Positions 41,672 to 49,220 of a stretch of DNA of 64,000 nucleotides are shown piece after piece. Source of the stretch: Pseudomonas putida (GTDB lineage Bacteria; Pseudomonadota; Gammaproteobacteria; Pseudomonadales; Pseudomonadaceae); NCBI RefSeq assembly GCF_028682455.1, contig NZ_JANHLD010000003.1, positions 744,001 to 808,000 on the forward strand. Direction: 5' to 3'. A program made the position numbers and the translations under genes. Each line of letters starts with the position of its first letter. Position 1 is the stretch's first letter. Under the pieces are notes generated by a model. The model ran no database searches. It saw nothing but the letters and a program-made list of their open reading frames with translations, and had not been told where the DNA came from.

Positions 41672-42454
41672 ATGGAATTCGTGCTCTATCTGCTGCTGGG
41701 CGCCTGTGCAGGCGTGCTGGCCGGGCTGTTCGGCGTGGGCGGCGGGATCATCATCGTGCCGGTGCTGGTGTTCAGTTTTACCCTGCAGGGCTTCGATGCC
41801 TCGGTGCTGACCCATCTGGCGGTGGGAACTTCCCTGGCGACCATTGTCTTTACCTCGGTCAATGCCATCCGCGAGCACCATCGCAGAGGTGCGGTGCAGT
41901 GGCCGATATTCGTCTGGATGACCCTGGGTATCCTGGTCGGTGCCGGTATCGGCGCCAAGACCGCTTCGGCGATCCAGGGCCCGATGCTGCAGAAAATCAT
42001 CGGCGTCTTCGCCCTGGTGATCGCCGTGCAGATGGCCCTGGACCTCAGGCCCAAGGCCAGCCGCGGCATTCCTGGCAAGCCCGGGTTGACCGCAGCCGGG
42101 GGTGTGATCGGCTGGGCTTCGGCGATCTTCGGCATCGGCGGTGGGTCGTTGACCGTGCCGTTCCTGACCTGGCGCAGCCTGCCCATGCAGCAAGCCGTGG
42201 CGACGTCCTCGGCCTGCGGTTTTCCGATTGCCGTGGCCAGCGCCCTGAGCTTTATCTGGCTGGGTTGGCACGACCCGCACCTGCCCGACCATAGCCTGGG
42301 CTTCGTGTACTTGCCCGCACTGCTGGGGATCGCCCTGACCAGTATGTTTTTTGCCCGCTTTGGCGCGCGTCTGGCACACAAGCTGTCGCCACGCTTGCTG
42401 AAACGGTTGTTCGCCGCGCTGCTGTTCTGCGTGGGCCTAAGCTTTTTGCTTTAA
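41672..42454 (+). CDS. TSUP (TauE/SafE) membrane exporter
   Basis: An inner-membrane protein of 260 residues with about eight helices in two repeated halves. Each half carries the family's glycine motif, GLFGVGGGIIIVPVLVFSF and IFGIGGGSLTVPFLTWRS. Family members move sulfite, sulfoacetate or other organic anions. The ATG at 41672 follows GGGGGCGA; the open frame from 41480 is an artefact extending into the neighbour. It precedes lgt by 14 bases, so the two are probably cotranscribed. Substrate unknown. Confidence 0.87.
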   Translation: MEFVLYLLLGACAGVLAGLFGVGGGIIIVPVLVFSFTLQGFDASVLTHLAVGTSLATIVFTSVNAIREHHRRGAVQWPIFVWMTLGILVGAGIGAKTASAIQGPMLQKIIGVFALVIAVQMALDLRPKASRGIPGKPGLTAAGGVIGWASAIFGIGGGSLTVPFLTWRSLPMQQAVATSSACGFPIAVASALSFIWLGWHDPHLPDHSLGFVYLPALLGIALTSMFFARFGARLAHKLSPRLLKRLFAALLFCVGLSFLL

Positions 42455-42468
42455 CGAGAGGAGTCACC

Positions 42469-43278
42469 ATGCTGCCTTACCCGCAGATCGATCCAGTGGC
42501 CATTGCCCTGGGTCCGCTGAAAATCCATTGGTACGGCCTGATGTACCTGATCGGCATCGGCGGCGCCTGGTTGCTGGCGTCGCGCAGGCTCAACCGTTTC
42601 GATTCGACCTGGAGCCGGGAGAAACTCTCCGACCTGGTGTTCTGGCTGTCGATGGGTGTGATCGTCGGCGGACGTCTCGGCTACGTGCTGTTCTATGACC
42701 TGCATGCGTACCTGGCCAACCCGGCGCTGATCTTCGAGGTATGGAAGGGCGGCATGTCGTTCCACGGCGGCTTTATCGGCGTGATGCTGGCAGCCTTGTG
42801 GTTCGGCAAGCGCAACAACAAGTCGTTCTTCGAGCTGATGGATTTTGTCGCACCGCTGGTGCCGATCGGCCTGGGTGCCGGGCGTATCGGCAACTTCATC
42901 AACGCCGAGCTGTGGGGCAAGGCTACCGACGTGCCGTGGGCCATGGTGTTCCCGCCGTTCAGCGATCCGTCCCAACTTCCACGTCACCCGTCGCAGCTGT
43001 ACCAGTTCGCCCTGGAAGGTGTGGCATTATTCCTGATTCTTTGGCTGTACTCGCGCAAGCCGCGCCCGACCATGGCCATTTCCGGCATGTTCGCGCTGTT
43101 CTACGGCATCTTCCGCTTCATCGTCGAGTTCGTGCGGGTTCCCGATGCCCAGCTGGGCTATATCGCCTTCGGCTGGTTGACCATGGGTCAGTTGCTCTGC
43201 GTGCCGATGATCCTCGGCGGCATCGGCCTGATCTGGTGGGCCTACAACCGCAAACCCACGGCCAAGGCCGCCGTTTGA
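42469..43278 (+). CDS. lgt: Prolipoprotein diacylglyceryl transferase
   Basis: Transfers diacylglycerol from phosphatidylglycerol to the lipobox cysteine of prelipoproteins in the inner membrane, an essential step. It has 269 residues and about seven helices. The Lgt signature GAGRIGNFINAELWGKATD and the catalytic-region GGMSFHGGFIGVMLA are clear, as are IHWYGLMYLIGIGGAW and FRFIVEFVRVPD. AGAGGAG (42456-42462) precedes the ATG. thyA follows after a hairpin, the conserved lgt-thyA order. Confidence 0.97.
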   Translation: MLPYPQIDPVAIALGPLKIHWYGLMYLIGIGGAWLLASRRLNRFDSTWSREKLSDLVFWLSMGVIVGGRLGYVLFYDLHAYLANPALIFEVWKGGMSFHGGFIGVMLAALWFGKRNNKSFFELMDFVAPLVPIGLGAGRIGNFINAELWGKATDVPWAMVFPPFSDPSQLPRHPSQLYQFALEGVALFLILWLYSRKPRPTMAISGMFALFYGIFRFIVEFVRVPDAQLGYIAFGWLTMGQLLCVPMILGGIGLIWWAYNRKPTAKAAV

Positions 43279-43284
43279 TTTTCC

Positions 43285-43307
43285 ACGGCAGGGTGATCCC
43301 CTGCCGT
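43285..43307 (+). promoter_or_regulatory. Hairpin between lgt and thyA
   Basis: ACGGCAGG (43285-43292) pairs with CCTGCCGT (43300-43307) over a 7-base loop. Without a clear T-run it is more likely an attenuating or mRNA-stabilising hairpin than a full terminator. It ends 18 bases before the thyA ATG. Confidence 0.55.
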
Positions 43308-43325
43308 CCTTGTTACAGGTAAGCC

Positions 43326-44297
43326 ATGAAACAGTATCTAGATCTGGTCCGTGATGTGATCGAAAACGGCACCCTGCAGGGTAACCGTACCGGTATCCGT
43401 ACCATCAGCCTGCCGGGCGCCATGCTGCGCTTCGACCTGCAGAAAGGCTTCCCGGCCATCACCACCCGCAAGCTGGCGTTCAAGTCGGCCATCGGCGAAA
43501 TGGTCGGCTTCCTGCGCGGCGTGAAAAACGCCGGCGAGTTCCGCGAGCTGGGCTGCAAGGTCTGGGACCAGAACGCCAACGAAAACGCCCAGTGGCTGGC
43601 CAACCCGTTCCGCCAGGGGCATGACGACCTGGGCGAGATCTACGGCGTGCAATGGCGCCAGTGGCCGGCCTACAAGCGCATTCCCCTGAGCAACCCGGCG
43701 GCTATCGAGCTGGCCCAGAGCCAGGGTTTCCAGCAGATCGCCCAGGCCGAAGAAGACGGCCAAGCCTTCGTTGTGCTGTACAAGGCCATCGACCAGATCC
43801 GCCAGTGCGTCGACACCATCATCAACGACCCGGGCAGCCGCCGCATCCTGTTCCACGGCTGGAACTGCGCCCAGCTCGACGAAATGGCCCTGCCGCCGTG
43901 CCACCTGCTGTACCAGTTCCACCCCAATGTCGAGACCAGGGAGATTTCCCTGACCCTTTACATTCGCTCCAACGACCTGGGCCTGGGCACGCCGTTCAAC
44001 CTCACCGAAGGCGCAGCGCTGCTGTCGCTGGTAGGCCGCCTGACTGGCTATACGCCGCGCTGGTTCACCTACTTCATCGGTGACGCGCACGTGTATGAAA
44101 ACCACCTGGACATGCTCAACGAGCAGCTCAAGCGCGAGCCGCTGGCAGCGCCCCGGCTGGTCATCAGTGATCGTGTACCTGAGTTCGCCAAGACCGGCGT
44201 GTACCAGCCCGAGTGGCTGGAGAAGATCGAGCCGAGCGACTTCAGCCTCGAAGGTTACGAGCACCACGCGCCCATGACAGCCCCAATGGCCGTCTGA
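43326..44297 (+). CDS. thyA: Thymidylate synthase (enlarged form)
   Basis: Methylates dUMP to dTMP using methylene-tetrahydrofolate; folA in this window regenerates the folate. Catalytic Cys lies in LPPCHLLYQF, with RSNDLGLGTPFNL, YGVQWRQWP and the phosphate-binding SRRILFHGWN. At 323 residues it is about 60 longer than the 264-residue E. coli enzyme. The extra sequence includes an insertion of about 30 residues after WRQWPAYKRIPLS (about 115-150) and a longer segment near VYQPEWLEKIEP. Active-site residues are kept, so it should be functional. A REP unit follows the stop. Confidence 0.93.
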   Translation: MKQYLDLVRDVIENGTLQGNRTGIRTISLPGAMLRFDLQKGFPAITTRKLAFKSAIGEMVGFLRGVKNAGEFRELGCKVWDQNANENAQWLANPFRQGHDDLGEIYGVQWRQWPAYKRIPLSNPAAIELAQSQGFQQIAQAEEDGQAFVVLYKAIDQIRQCVDTIINDPGSRRILFHGWNCAQLDEMALPPCHLLYQFHPNVETREISLTLYIRSNDLGLGTPFNLTEGAALLSLVGRLTGYTPRWFTYFIGDAHVYENHLDMLNEQLKREPLAAPRLVISDRVPEFAKTGVYQPEWLEKIEPSDFSLEGYEHHAPMTAPMAV

Positions 44298-44305
44298 TCA
44301 CCCCT

Positions 44306-44336
44306 GGTAGGTGCGGGCTTGCCCCGCGATAGCGAT
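44306..44336. repeat. Single REP element after thyA
   Basis: GTAGGTGCGGGCTTGCCCCG followed by CGATAGCGAT, between thyA and the converging cadR gene. Confidence 0.78.
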
Positions 44337-44363
44337 CTGTCATTCACATCGCATCGCAGGGCA

Positions 44364-44807
44364 TCAATGCCCGTGGCTGCGGCCAACGTGTGAATGCTCC
44401 GCCTCCGGGGCCGTCACCGCGCCATTGACCTCCAGATGCTGCAGGATCGAGCACTGCACCTCCTTCGGATGGCAGTGCTGGCGCAGTTCCAGCAGTTGCG
44501 CCTGCAATGCCTGCAGCCCATCGATACGCGCCTTGACGTGCTGGATATGCTCGTCGATCAGCGCATTCACGCTCTCGCACTGGTCGTCCGGGCTGTCGCG
44601 CAGGCGCAACAGGCTGCGGATTTCCTCCAGGGTCATGTCCAGGGTGCGGCAGTTGCGGATAAAGGTCAGGCGCTCCACATGGGCCTGGGTGTACAGCCGG
44701 TAGTTGCCTTCGCTGCGTGCCGGTTCCGGCAGCAGGTTTTCCCGCTCGTAGTAGCGAATGGTCTCCACGGCGCAGTCGGTGGCCTTGGCCAGTTCTCCGA
44801 TCTTCAT
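44364..44807 (-). CDS. cadR: Cadmium-responsive MerR-family regulator
   Basis: A 147-residue MerR-type activator that senses Cd (also Zn, Hg) and distorts the cadA promoter. The start at 44807 (MKIGELAKATDCAVETIRYY) restores the canonical MerR N-terminus. The metal-site cysteines are in DDQCESVNAL, RQHCHPKE and VQCSIL, and the C-terminus has the CadR-specific His-rich tail HSHVGRSHGH. The length equals that known for P. putida CadR. The gene is divergent from cadA, and a 21-base dyad lies between them. Confidence 0.95.
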   Translation of the reverse strand: MKIGELAKATDCAVETIRYYERENLLPEPARSEGNYRLYTQAHVERLTFIRNCRTLDMTLEEIRSLLRLRDSPDDQCESVNALIDEHIQHVKARIDGLQALQAQLLELRQHCHPKEVQCSILQHLEVNGAVTAPEAEHSHVGRSHGH

Positions 44808-44830
44808 CTGCAAATACCTCGACAGGTGGC

Positions 44831-44862
44831 TTGACCCTATAGTGGCTACAGGGTGTTCACTT
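44831..44862 (+). promoter_or_regulatory. CadR operator and cadA promoter
   Basis: A 21-base dyad (44834-44854) has arms ACCCTnTAG and CTAnAGGGT. It overlaps a -35 TTGACC at 44831-44836 and sits in a spacer of about 20 bases before a weak -10 near 44856, the over-long spacing typical of MerR-activated promoters. It is 26 bases from the cadR start, so it can also control cadR. Confidence 0.85.
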
Positions 44863-44890
44863 GGCAACAGGACATTTTAAGGATGAACTC

Positions 44891-47110
44891 ATGAACCAGC
44901 CTGTCAGCCCCAATGCGCCCCACGATCACGCCAAGCACGCCCACAGCTGTTGTTCCCATGATGCCGCACCGGCCCTGGTGCAGTTGAGCGAGGCGGCCAG
45001 TGGTGACGCGCGCCTGAGTCGCTTCCGAATTGAGGCCATGGATTGCCCGACCGAACAGACCCTGATCCAGAACAAGCTGGGCAAGCTGGCAGGCGTCGAG
45101 CAACTGGAATTCAACCTGATCAATCGCATCCTCGGGGTGCGTCATACCCATGCCGACACCCGAGAAATCGAACAGGCCGTCGCCTCGCTGGGCATGCAGG
45201 CCGAGCCCCTGGTCGAGAGCAGCGAACAGCCTGCCGCCACCCCGGCACCGGCGAAGAAGCACTGGTGGCCGCTGGCGTTGGCGGGTGTTGCCGCACTGGC
45301 TGCCGAGGGCGTTCACTTCGCCGAGGTGGCACCCGATTGGATGGTGGCGGTGCTCGCCCTGGTGGCCATTCTCAGTTGTGGCCTGAGTACCTACAAAAAG
45401 GGCTGGATCGCCCTGAAGAACCGCAACCTCAATATCAACGCCTTGATGAGCATCGCCGTGACCGGCGCCGTGCTGATCGGCCAATGGCCGGAAGCGGCCA
45501 TGGTGATGGTGCTCTTCACCCTCGCCGAGTTGATCGAAGCGCGCTCGCTGGACCGCGCACGCAACGCCATTGGCGGCCTCATGCAACTGAGCCCGGACAT
45601 GGCCACCGTGCAGCAGGCCGATGGTCAGTGGCGTGAGCTTGAGGTCAAGCAGGTCGCCCTGGGCGCCCTGGTACGAGTGAAGCCAGGTGAGCGGATCGGC
45701 CTGGATGGCGAGGTTGTCAGCGGCCAGTCGAGTATCGACCAGGCGCCCATTACCGGTGAGAGCCTGCCGGTGGAGAAGGGCCCGGGCGACAAAGTGTTCG
45801 CCGGTACCATCAACCAGGCCGGCGCCTTGGAATACCGGGTCACGGCTGCGGCCGGGCAATCGACCCTGGCGCGAATCATCAAGGCGGTAGAAGAAGCCCA
45901 GGGCGCGCGGGCACCGACCCAACGCTTCGTCGATCAGTTCTCGCGCATCTACACCCCGGCAGTGTTTGCCCTGGCCCTGGCAGTGGCGGTGATTCCGCCG
46001 CTGTTCATGGCCGGCGCCTGGTTCGACTGGATCTATCGCGCCCTGGTGTTACTGGTGGTGGCGTGCCCGTGCGCGCTGGTGATTTCGACCCCGGTAACCA
46101 TCGTCAGCGGCCTGGCCGCGGCGGCGCGCAAAGGCATCCTGGTCAAGGGCGGCGTGTATCTCGAAGGCGGGCGCAAGCTCGACTTCCTGGCCCTGGACAA
46201 GACCGGCACCATCACCCACGGCAAGCCGGTGCAAACCGACCATGTGGTGCTCGACCCGCTGTTCGAGGGCCGCGCCCAGGCGCTGGCGGCAAGCCTGGCC
46301 GACCGCTCCGATCACCCGGTGTCCCGTGCCATCGCCGTGTACGCTGGCGAGCAGCAACTGGCTCTCAGTGAAGTGAGCGCTTTCGAAGCCCTGGCCGGCC
46401 GTGGCGTGCGTGGTGAAATCGACGGCGCGCTGTATCACCTGGGCAACCATCGCCTGGTCGAAGAACTGGGCCTGTGTTCGCCGCAGCTCGAAGCACAGCT
46501 CGATGCCCTGGAACGCCAGGGCAAGACCGTCGTGCTGTTGCTCGACGCGTCTGGCCCGCTGGCGCTGTTCGCCGTGGCCGACACCGTGAAGGAAACCAGT
46601 CGCCAGGCGATTGCCGAGTTGCATGAGCTGGGTATCAAGACTGTCATGCTCACCGGCGACAATCCGCATACGGCCCAGGCCATTGCCGCCCAGGTGGGGA
46701 TTGACCAGGCCCATGGCAACTTGCTGCCCGCCGACAAGCTCAAGACCATCGAGGACCTTTACGCCCAGGGCCATCGGGTCGGCATGGTCGGCGACGGTAT
46801 CAACGATGCCCCGGCCCTGGCACGGGCCGAGATCGGCTTTGCCATGGCCGCGGCCGGTACCGACACGGCCATCGAGACGGCCGACGTGGCGCTGATGGAT
46901 GATGACTTGCGCAAAATCCCGGCCTTCGTCAGGCTCTCGCGTCACAGTGCGGCGATCCTGACCCAGAACATTGTGCTGGCGTTGGGCATCAAGGCGATAT
47001 TCCTGGCGATCACCTTTGCCGGCATGGCAACCATGTGGATGGCAGTGTTCGCCGACATGGGCGTGAGCCTGTTGGTGGTGTTCAACGGCCTGCGTCTGTT
47101 GCGTAAGTAA
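44891..47110 (+). CDS. cadA: Cadmium/zinc/lead-exporting P1B-type ATPase
   Basis: This inner-membrane pump of 739 residues expels divalent soft metals. A His/Cys-rich N-terminus (HDHAKHAHSCCSHD) and one HMA metal-binding domain with the CadA-type MDCPTE motif precede eight predicted helices. The membrane metal site is ACPCAL, the phosphorylation site DKTGT, the nucleotide domain SDHPVSRA, and the hinge GDGINDAPALARAEIG. The start at 44891 follows AAGGA; the in-frame ATG at 44861 lies within the promoter dyad's edge. Specificity for Cd/Zn/Pb is inferred from the CPC motif and the cadR partner. Confidence 0.94.
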   Translation: MNQPVSPNAPHDHAKHAHSCCSHDAAPALVQLSEAASGDARLSRFRIEAMDCPTEQTLIQNKLGKLAGVEQLEFNLINRILGVRHTHADTREIEQAVASLGMQAEPLVESSEQPAATPAPAKKHWWPLALAGVAALAAEGVHFAEVAPDWMVAVLALVAILSCGLSTYKKGWIALKNRNLNINALMSIAVTGAVLIGQWPEAAMVMVLFTLAELIEARSLDRARNAIGGLMQLSPDMATVQQADGQWRELEVKQVALGALVRVKPGERIGLDGEVVSGQSSIDQAPITGESLPVEKGPGDKVFAGTINQAGALEYRVTAAAGQSTLARIIKAVEEAQGARAPTQRFVDQFSRIYTPAVFALALAVAVIPPLFMAGAWFDWIYRALVLLVVACPCALVISTPVTIVSGLAAAARKGILVKGGVYLEGGRKLDFLALDKTGTITHGKPVQTDHVVLDPLFEGRAQALAASLADRSDHPVSRAIAVYAGEQQLALSEVSAFEALAGRGVRGEIDGALYHLGNHRLVEELGLCSPQLEAQLDALERQGKTVVLLLDASGPLALFAVADTVKETSRQAIAELHELGIKTVMLTGDNPHTAQAIAAQVGIDQAHGNLLPADKLKTIEDLYAQGHRVGMVGDGINDAPALARAEIGFAMAAAGTDTAIETADVALMDDDLRKIPAFVRLSRHSAAILTQNIVLALGIKAIFLAITFAGMATMWMAVFADMGVSLLVVFNGLRLLRK

Positions 47111-47121
47111 ATCGAGGATGT

Positions 47122-48006
47122 ATGTTGAGTTCCGAGTTGAAAGCCTTCTACATGGTTGCCCGCCTGGGCAGCATCACTTTGGCGGCGAAGAAACTCGGGC
47201 TCAGCCAACCGACAGTCACCACCCAGATCCGCAATCTGGAAAGCCAGTATGCGGTGGAGCTGTTCTACCGCGGCGGCCGCCGCCTGACCTTGAGCGATGA
47301 CGGCGCGCGGCTGCTGCCGATGGTCAAGGCGCTGATGCAGCAGGAAGCCGACATCGAATTCTTCCTGCGCAACAGTGGCCAGGCCCAGGGCAGCTTGCGC
47401 ATCGCCGCCACCGCGCCGTACTACATCCTCGACCTGGTGAAGATCTTTCGCGAGCGTTTGCCACAGGTCGAAGTGTCGGTCGAGATCGGCAACTCCCAGC
47501 AGGTCCTGGAGCTGCTGGAAGACTATCGCGTCGACCTCGCCGCCTCCTCGCAGTTGGTAGAGGACGCCCGCCTGGTGCGTCGGGTGCTGGGGACCGACCC
47601 GCTGGTGGTCGCGGTGCACCGCAATCATCCCCTGGCCAGCCGTGAATCGCTGCCGCTTTCGGCGTTGGCGGGGCATTGCCTGCTGGTGCGCGAGCAGGGC
47701 TCGACCACGCGCAAGCTGACCGAACAGATGCTCGAAGCTGCAGGGGTCAAGGTAGGCTCGATGCTGGAAATCGGCAGCCGCGAGTCGATCCGCGAAGCGG
47801 TCCTGCGCAACATCGGCATCAGCCTGATCGCTCGCCATGAAGTGCCGCATAACCCGGAGCTGCGGGTGCTGGCGCTAGAGAACGCGCCGGTGATGCATGA
47901 GTACCTGTACTGCCTCAAGGAGCGGCGCCAGGCACGATTGCCTGCCGCGTTCCTGGGACTGACCCAGGAAGTTGCAGGGGCGGGCTTGCCCCGCGACACG
48001 GTGTAA
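47122..48006 (+). CDS. LysR-family regulator of the phosphonate-type operon
   Basis: A 294-residue LysR-type transcription factor. The N-terminal winged helix is clear (LKAFYMVARLGSITLAAKKL, GLSQPTVTTQIRNLE), followed by a substrate-binding domain (about 90-290, LRIAATAPYYILDLVKIF). Regulators of this kind usually precede AEP-type phosphonate transport genes, so it probably senses a phosphonate or its product. It starts 11 bases after cadA but is unrelated in function. The last residues (GAGLPRDTV) are encoded by a REP element, so the natural C-terminus was extended or replaced. Confidence 0.85.
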   Translation: MLSSELKAFYMVARLGSITLAAKKLGLSQPTVTTQIRNLESQYAVELFYRGGRRLTLSDDGARLLPMVKALMQQEADIEFFLRNSGQAQGSLRIAATAPYYILDLVKIFRERLPQVEVSVEIGNSQQVLELLEDYRVDLAASSQLVEDARLVRRVLGTDPLVVAVHRNHPLASRESLPLSALAGHCLLVREQGSTTRKLTEQMLEAAGVKVGSMLEIGSRESIREAVLRNIGISLIARHEVPHNPELRVLALENAPVMHEYLYCLKERRQARLPAAFLGLTQEVAGAGLPRDTV

Positions 48007-48043
48007 CCGACAGGTCGCTATCACGGGGCAAGCCCGCTCCTGC
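47974..48043. repeat. Inverted REP pair overlapping the LysR gene end
   Basis: GCAGGGGCGGGCTTGCCCCG (47974-47993) faces CGGGGCAAGCCCGCTCCTGC (48024-48043). The left unit lies within the coding sequence and supplies its last codons. Confidence 0.85.
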
Positions 48044-48154
48044 ACACCCACACCCAAATCTGCCTATACCACTATCGGCAGCTTTTGCTTCCCAGCCACA
48101 GAACCTTCGCATTCCCCCCCTAGCATGGCCTCATTCGTTCGATGAGGTCCTGCC

Positions 48155-49219
48155 ATGAACACTCCGGTCGCAAACCCAGGCGCACAGATGAAAGTGCGCG
48201 GTATCCACAAGCGCTTCGGCGCCTTTACCGCCCTGCAGGATGTCTCGCTCGACATTGCCGCCGGGGAGCTGGTGTGCCTGCTCGGCCCGTCCGGCTGTGG
48301 CAAGACCACGCTGCTGCGCTGCATCGCAGGCCTTGAGCGCCAGGATCGCGGCACCCTGTACATCGGCGATCGCGACATTTCCGAGCTGCCACCCCAGGCC
48401 CGTGACTACGGCATCCTGTTCCAGTCCTACGCGCTGTTCCCCAACCTGACCGTCGAGGCCAACATCGCCTATGGCCTGGCCGGCAGCGGTCGTGACGAAG
48501 TGCGTCAGCGAGTGGCGCAGATGCTTGAGCTGGTGGGCCTGTCGGGCAGCGAGAAAAAGTACCCCGGCCAGCTTTCCGGTGGTCAGCAACAGCGCGTGGC
48601 CCTGGCTCGCGCCCTGGCCCCGGCCCCATCGCTGCTGCTGCTCGACGAGCCAATGTCGGCTCTCGATGCACGGGTTCGCGAGCACTTGTGCACCGAGCTG
48701 CGCCAGTTGCAGCGCCAGCTTGGCATCACCACCCTGATGGTCACCCACAACCAGGACGAGGCCATGCTGATGGCCGACCGTATCGCGGTGATGAACAACG
48801 GCCAGGTCGAGCAGTACGCCACGCCCCAGGAAATCTACGACAAGCCGGCCACACCGTTCGTGGCCGAGTTCGTCGGCCAGGGCAACTGGCTGCCGTTCCA
48901 GCGTCACAGCGACAGCCACGCCCAGGTCGGTGCCTTGAACATGCGCCTGGCCGACGGTGCCGGCCAGGCGCGCAGCGGTCGTTTGTTCTGCCGCCCGGAG
49001 GCCATCAGCGTCAACCCGCCTGTGCACGAAGAGAACCTGTTCCCGGCCCGGGTGCGCGAGATCACCTTTCTCGGCAACCGCTGCCGCATGAGCTTCGAAT
49101 TCAACGAGCTGCCGGGCCATGCCTTGCTGGCTGAAGTCGCGCCCGAGTCGATGCCGCGTCTGGGCTCTCAGGACATCTGGGTAGCCCTGCCTCCGCGCAG
49201 CCTGCAGGTGTTTGCCTGA
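48155..49219 (+). CDS. Phosphonate-type ABC transporter ATP-binding protein (PhnT-like)
   Basis: A 354-residue importer ATPase. Walker A GPSGCGKTT, Q-loop LFQSYALFPNLTVEANIAYG, signature LSGGQQQRVALARAL, Walker B LLLLDEPMSALD and His switch MVTHNQDEAM are complete. The C-terminal TOBE domain (about 245-354, RSGRLFCRPEAISV) completes the CUT1/2-like plan. Similarity to iron(III) and 2-aminoethylphosphonate transport ATPases is equal in motif, but the neighbours (FAD oxidoreductase, PhnZ-like protein) favour phosphonate. It is separated from the permease ATG by one base. Confidence 0.85.
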   Translation: MNTPVANPGAQMKVRGIHKRFGAFTALQDVSLDIAAGELVCLLGPSGCGKTTLLRCIAGLERQDRGTLYIGDRDISELPPQARDYGILFQSYALFPNLTVEANIAYGLAGSGRDEVRQRVAQMLELVGLSGSEKKYPGQLSGGQQQRVALARALAPAPSLLLLDEPMSALDARVREHLCTELRQLQRQLGITTLMVTHNQDEAMLMADRIAVMNNGQVEQYATPQEIYDKPATPFVAEFVGQGNWLPFQRHSDSHAQVGALNMRLADGAGQARSGRLFCRPEAISVNPPVHEENLFPARVREITFLGNRCRMSFEFNELPGHALLAEVAPESMPRLGSQDIWVALPPRSLQVFA

Positions 49220-49220
49220 G

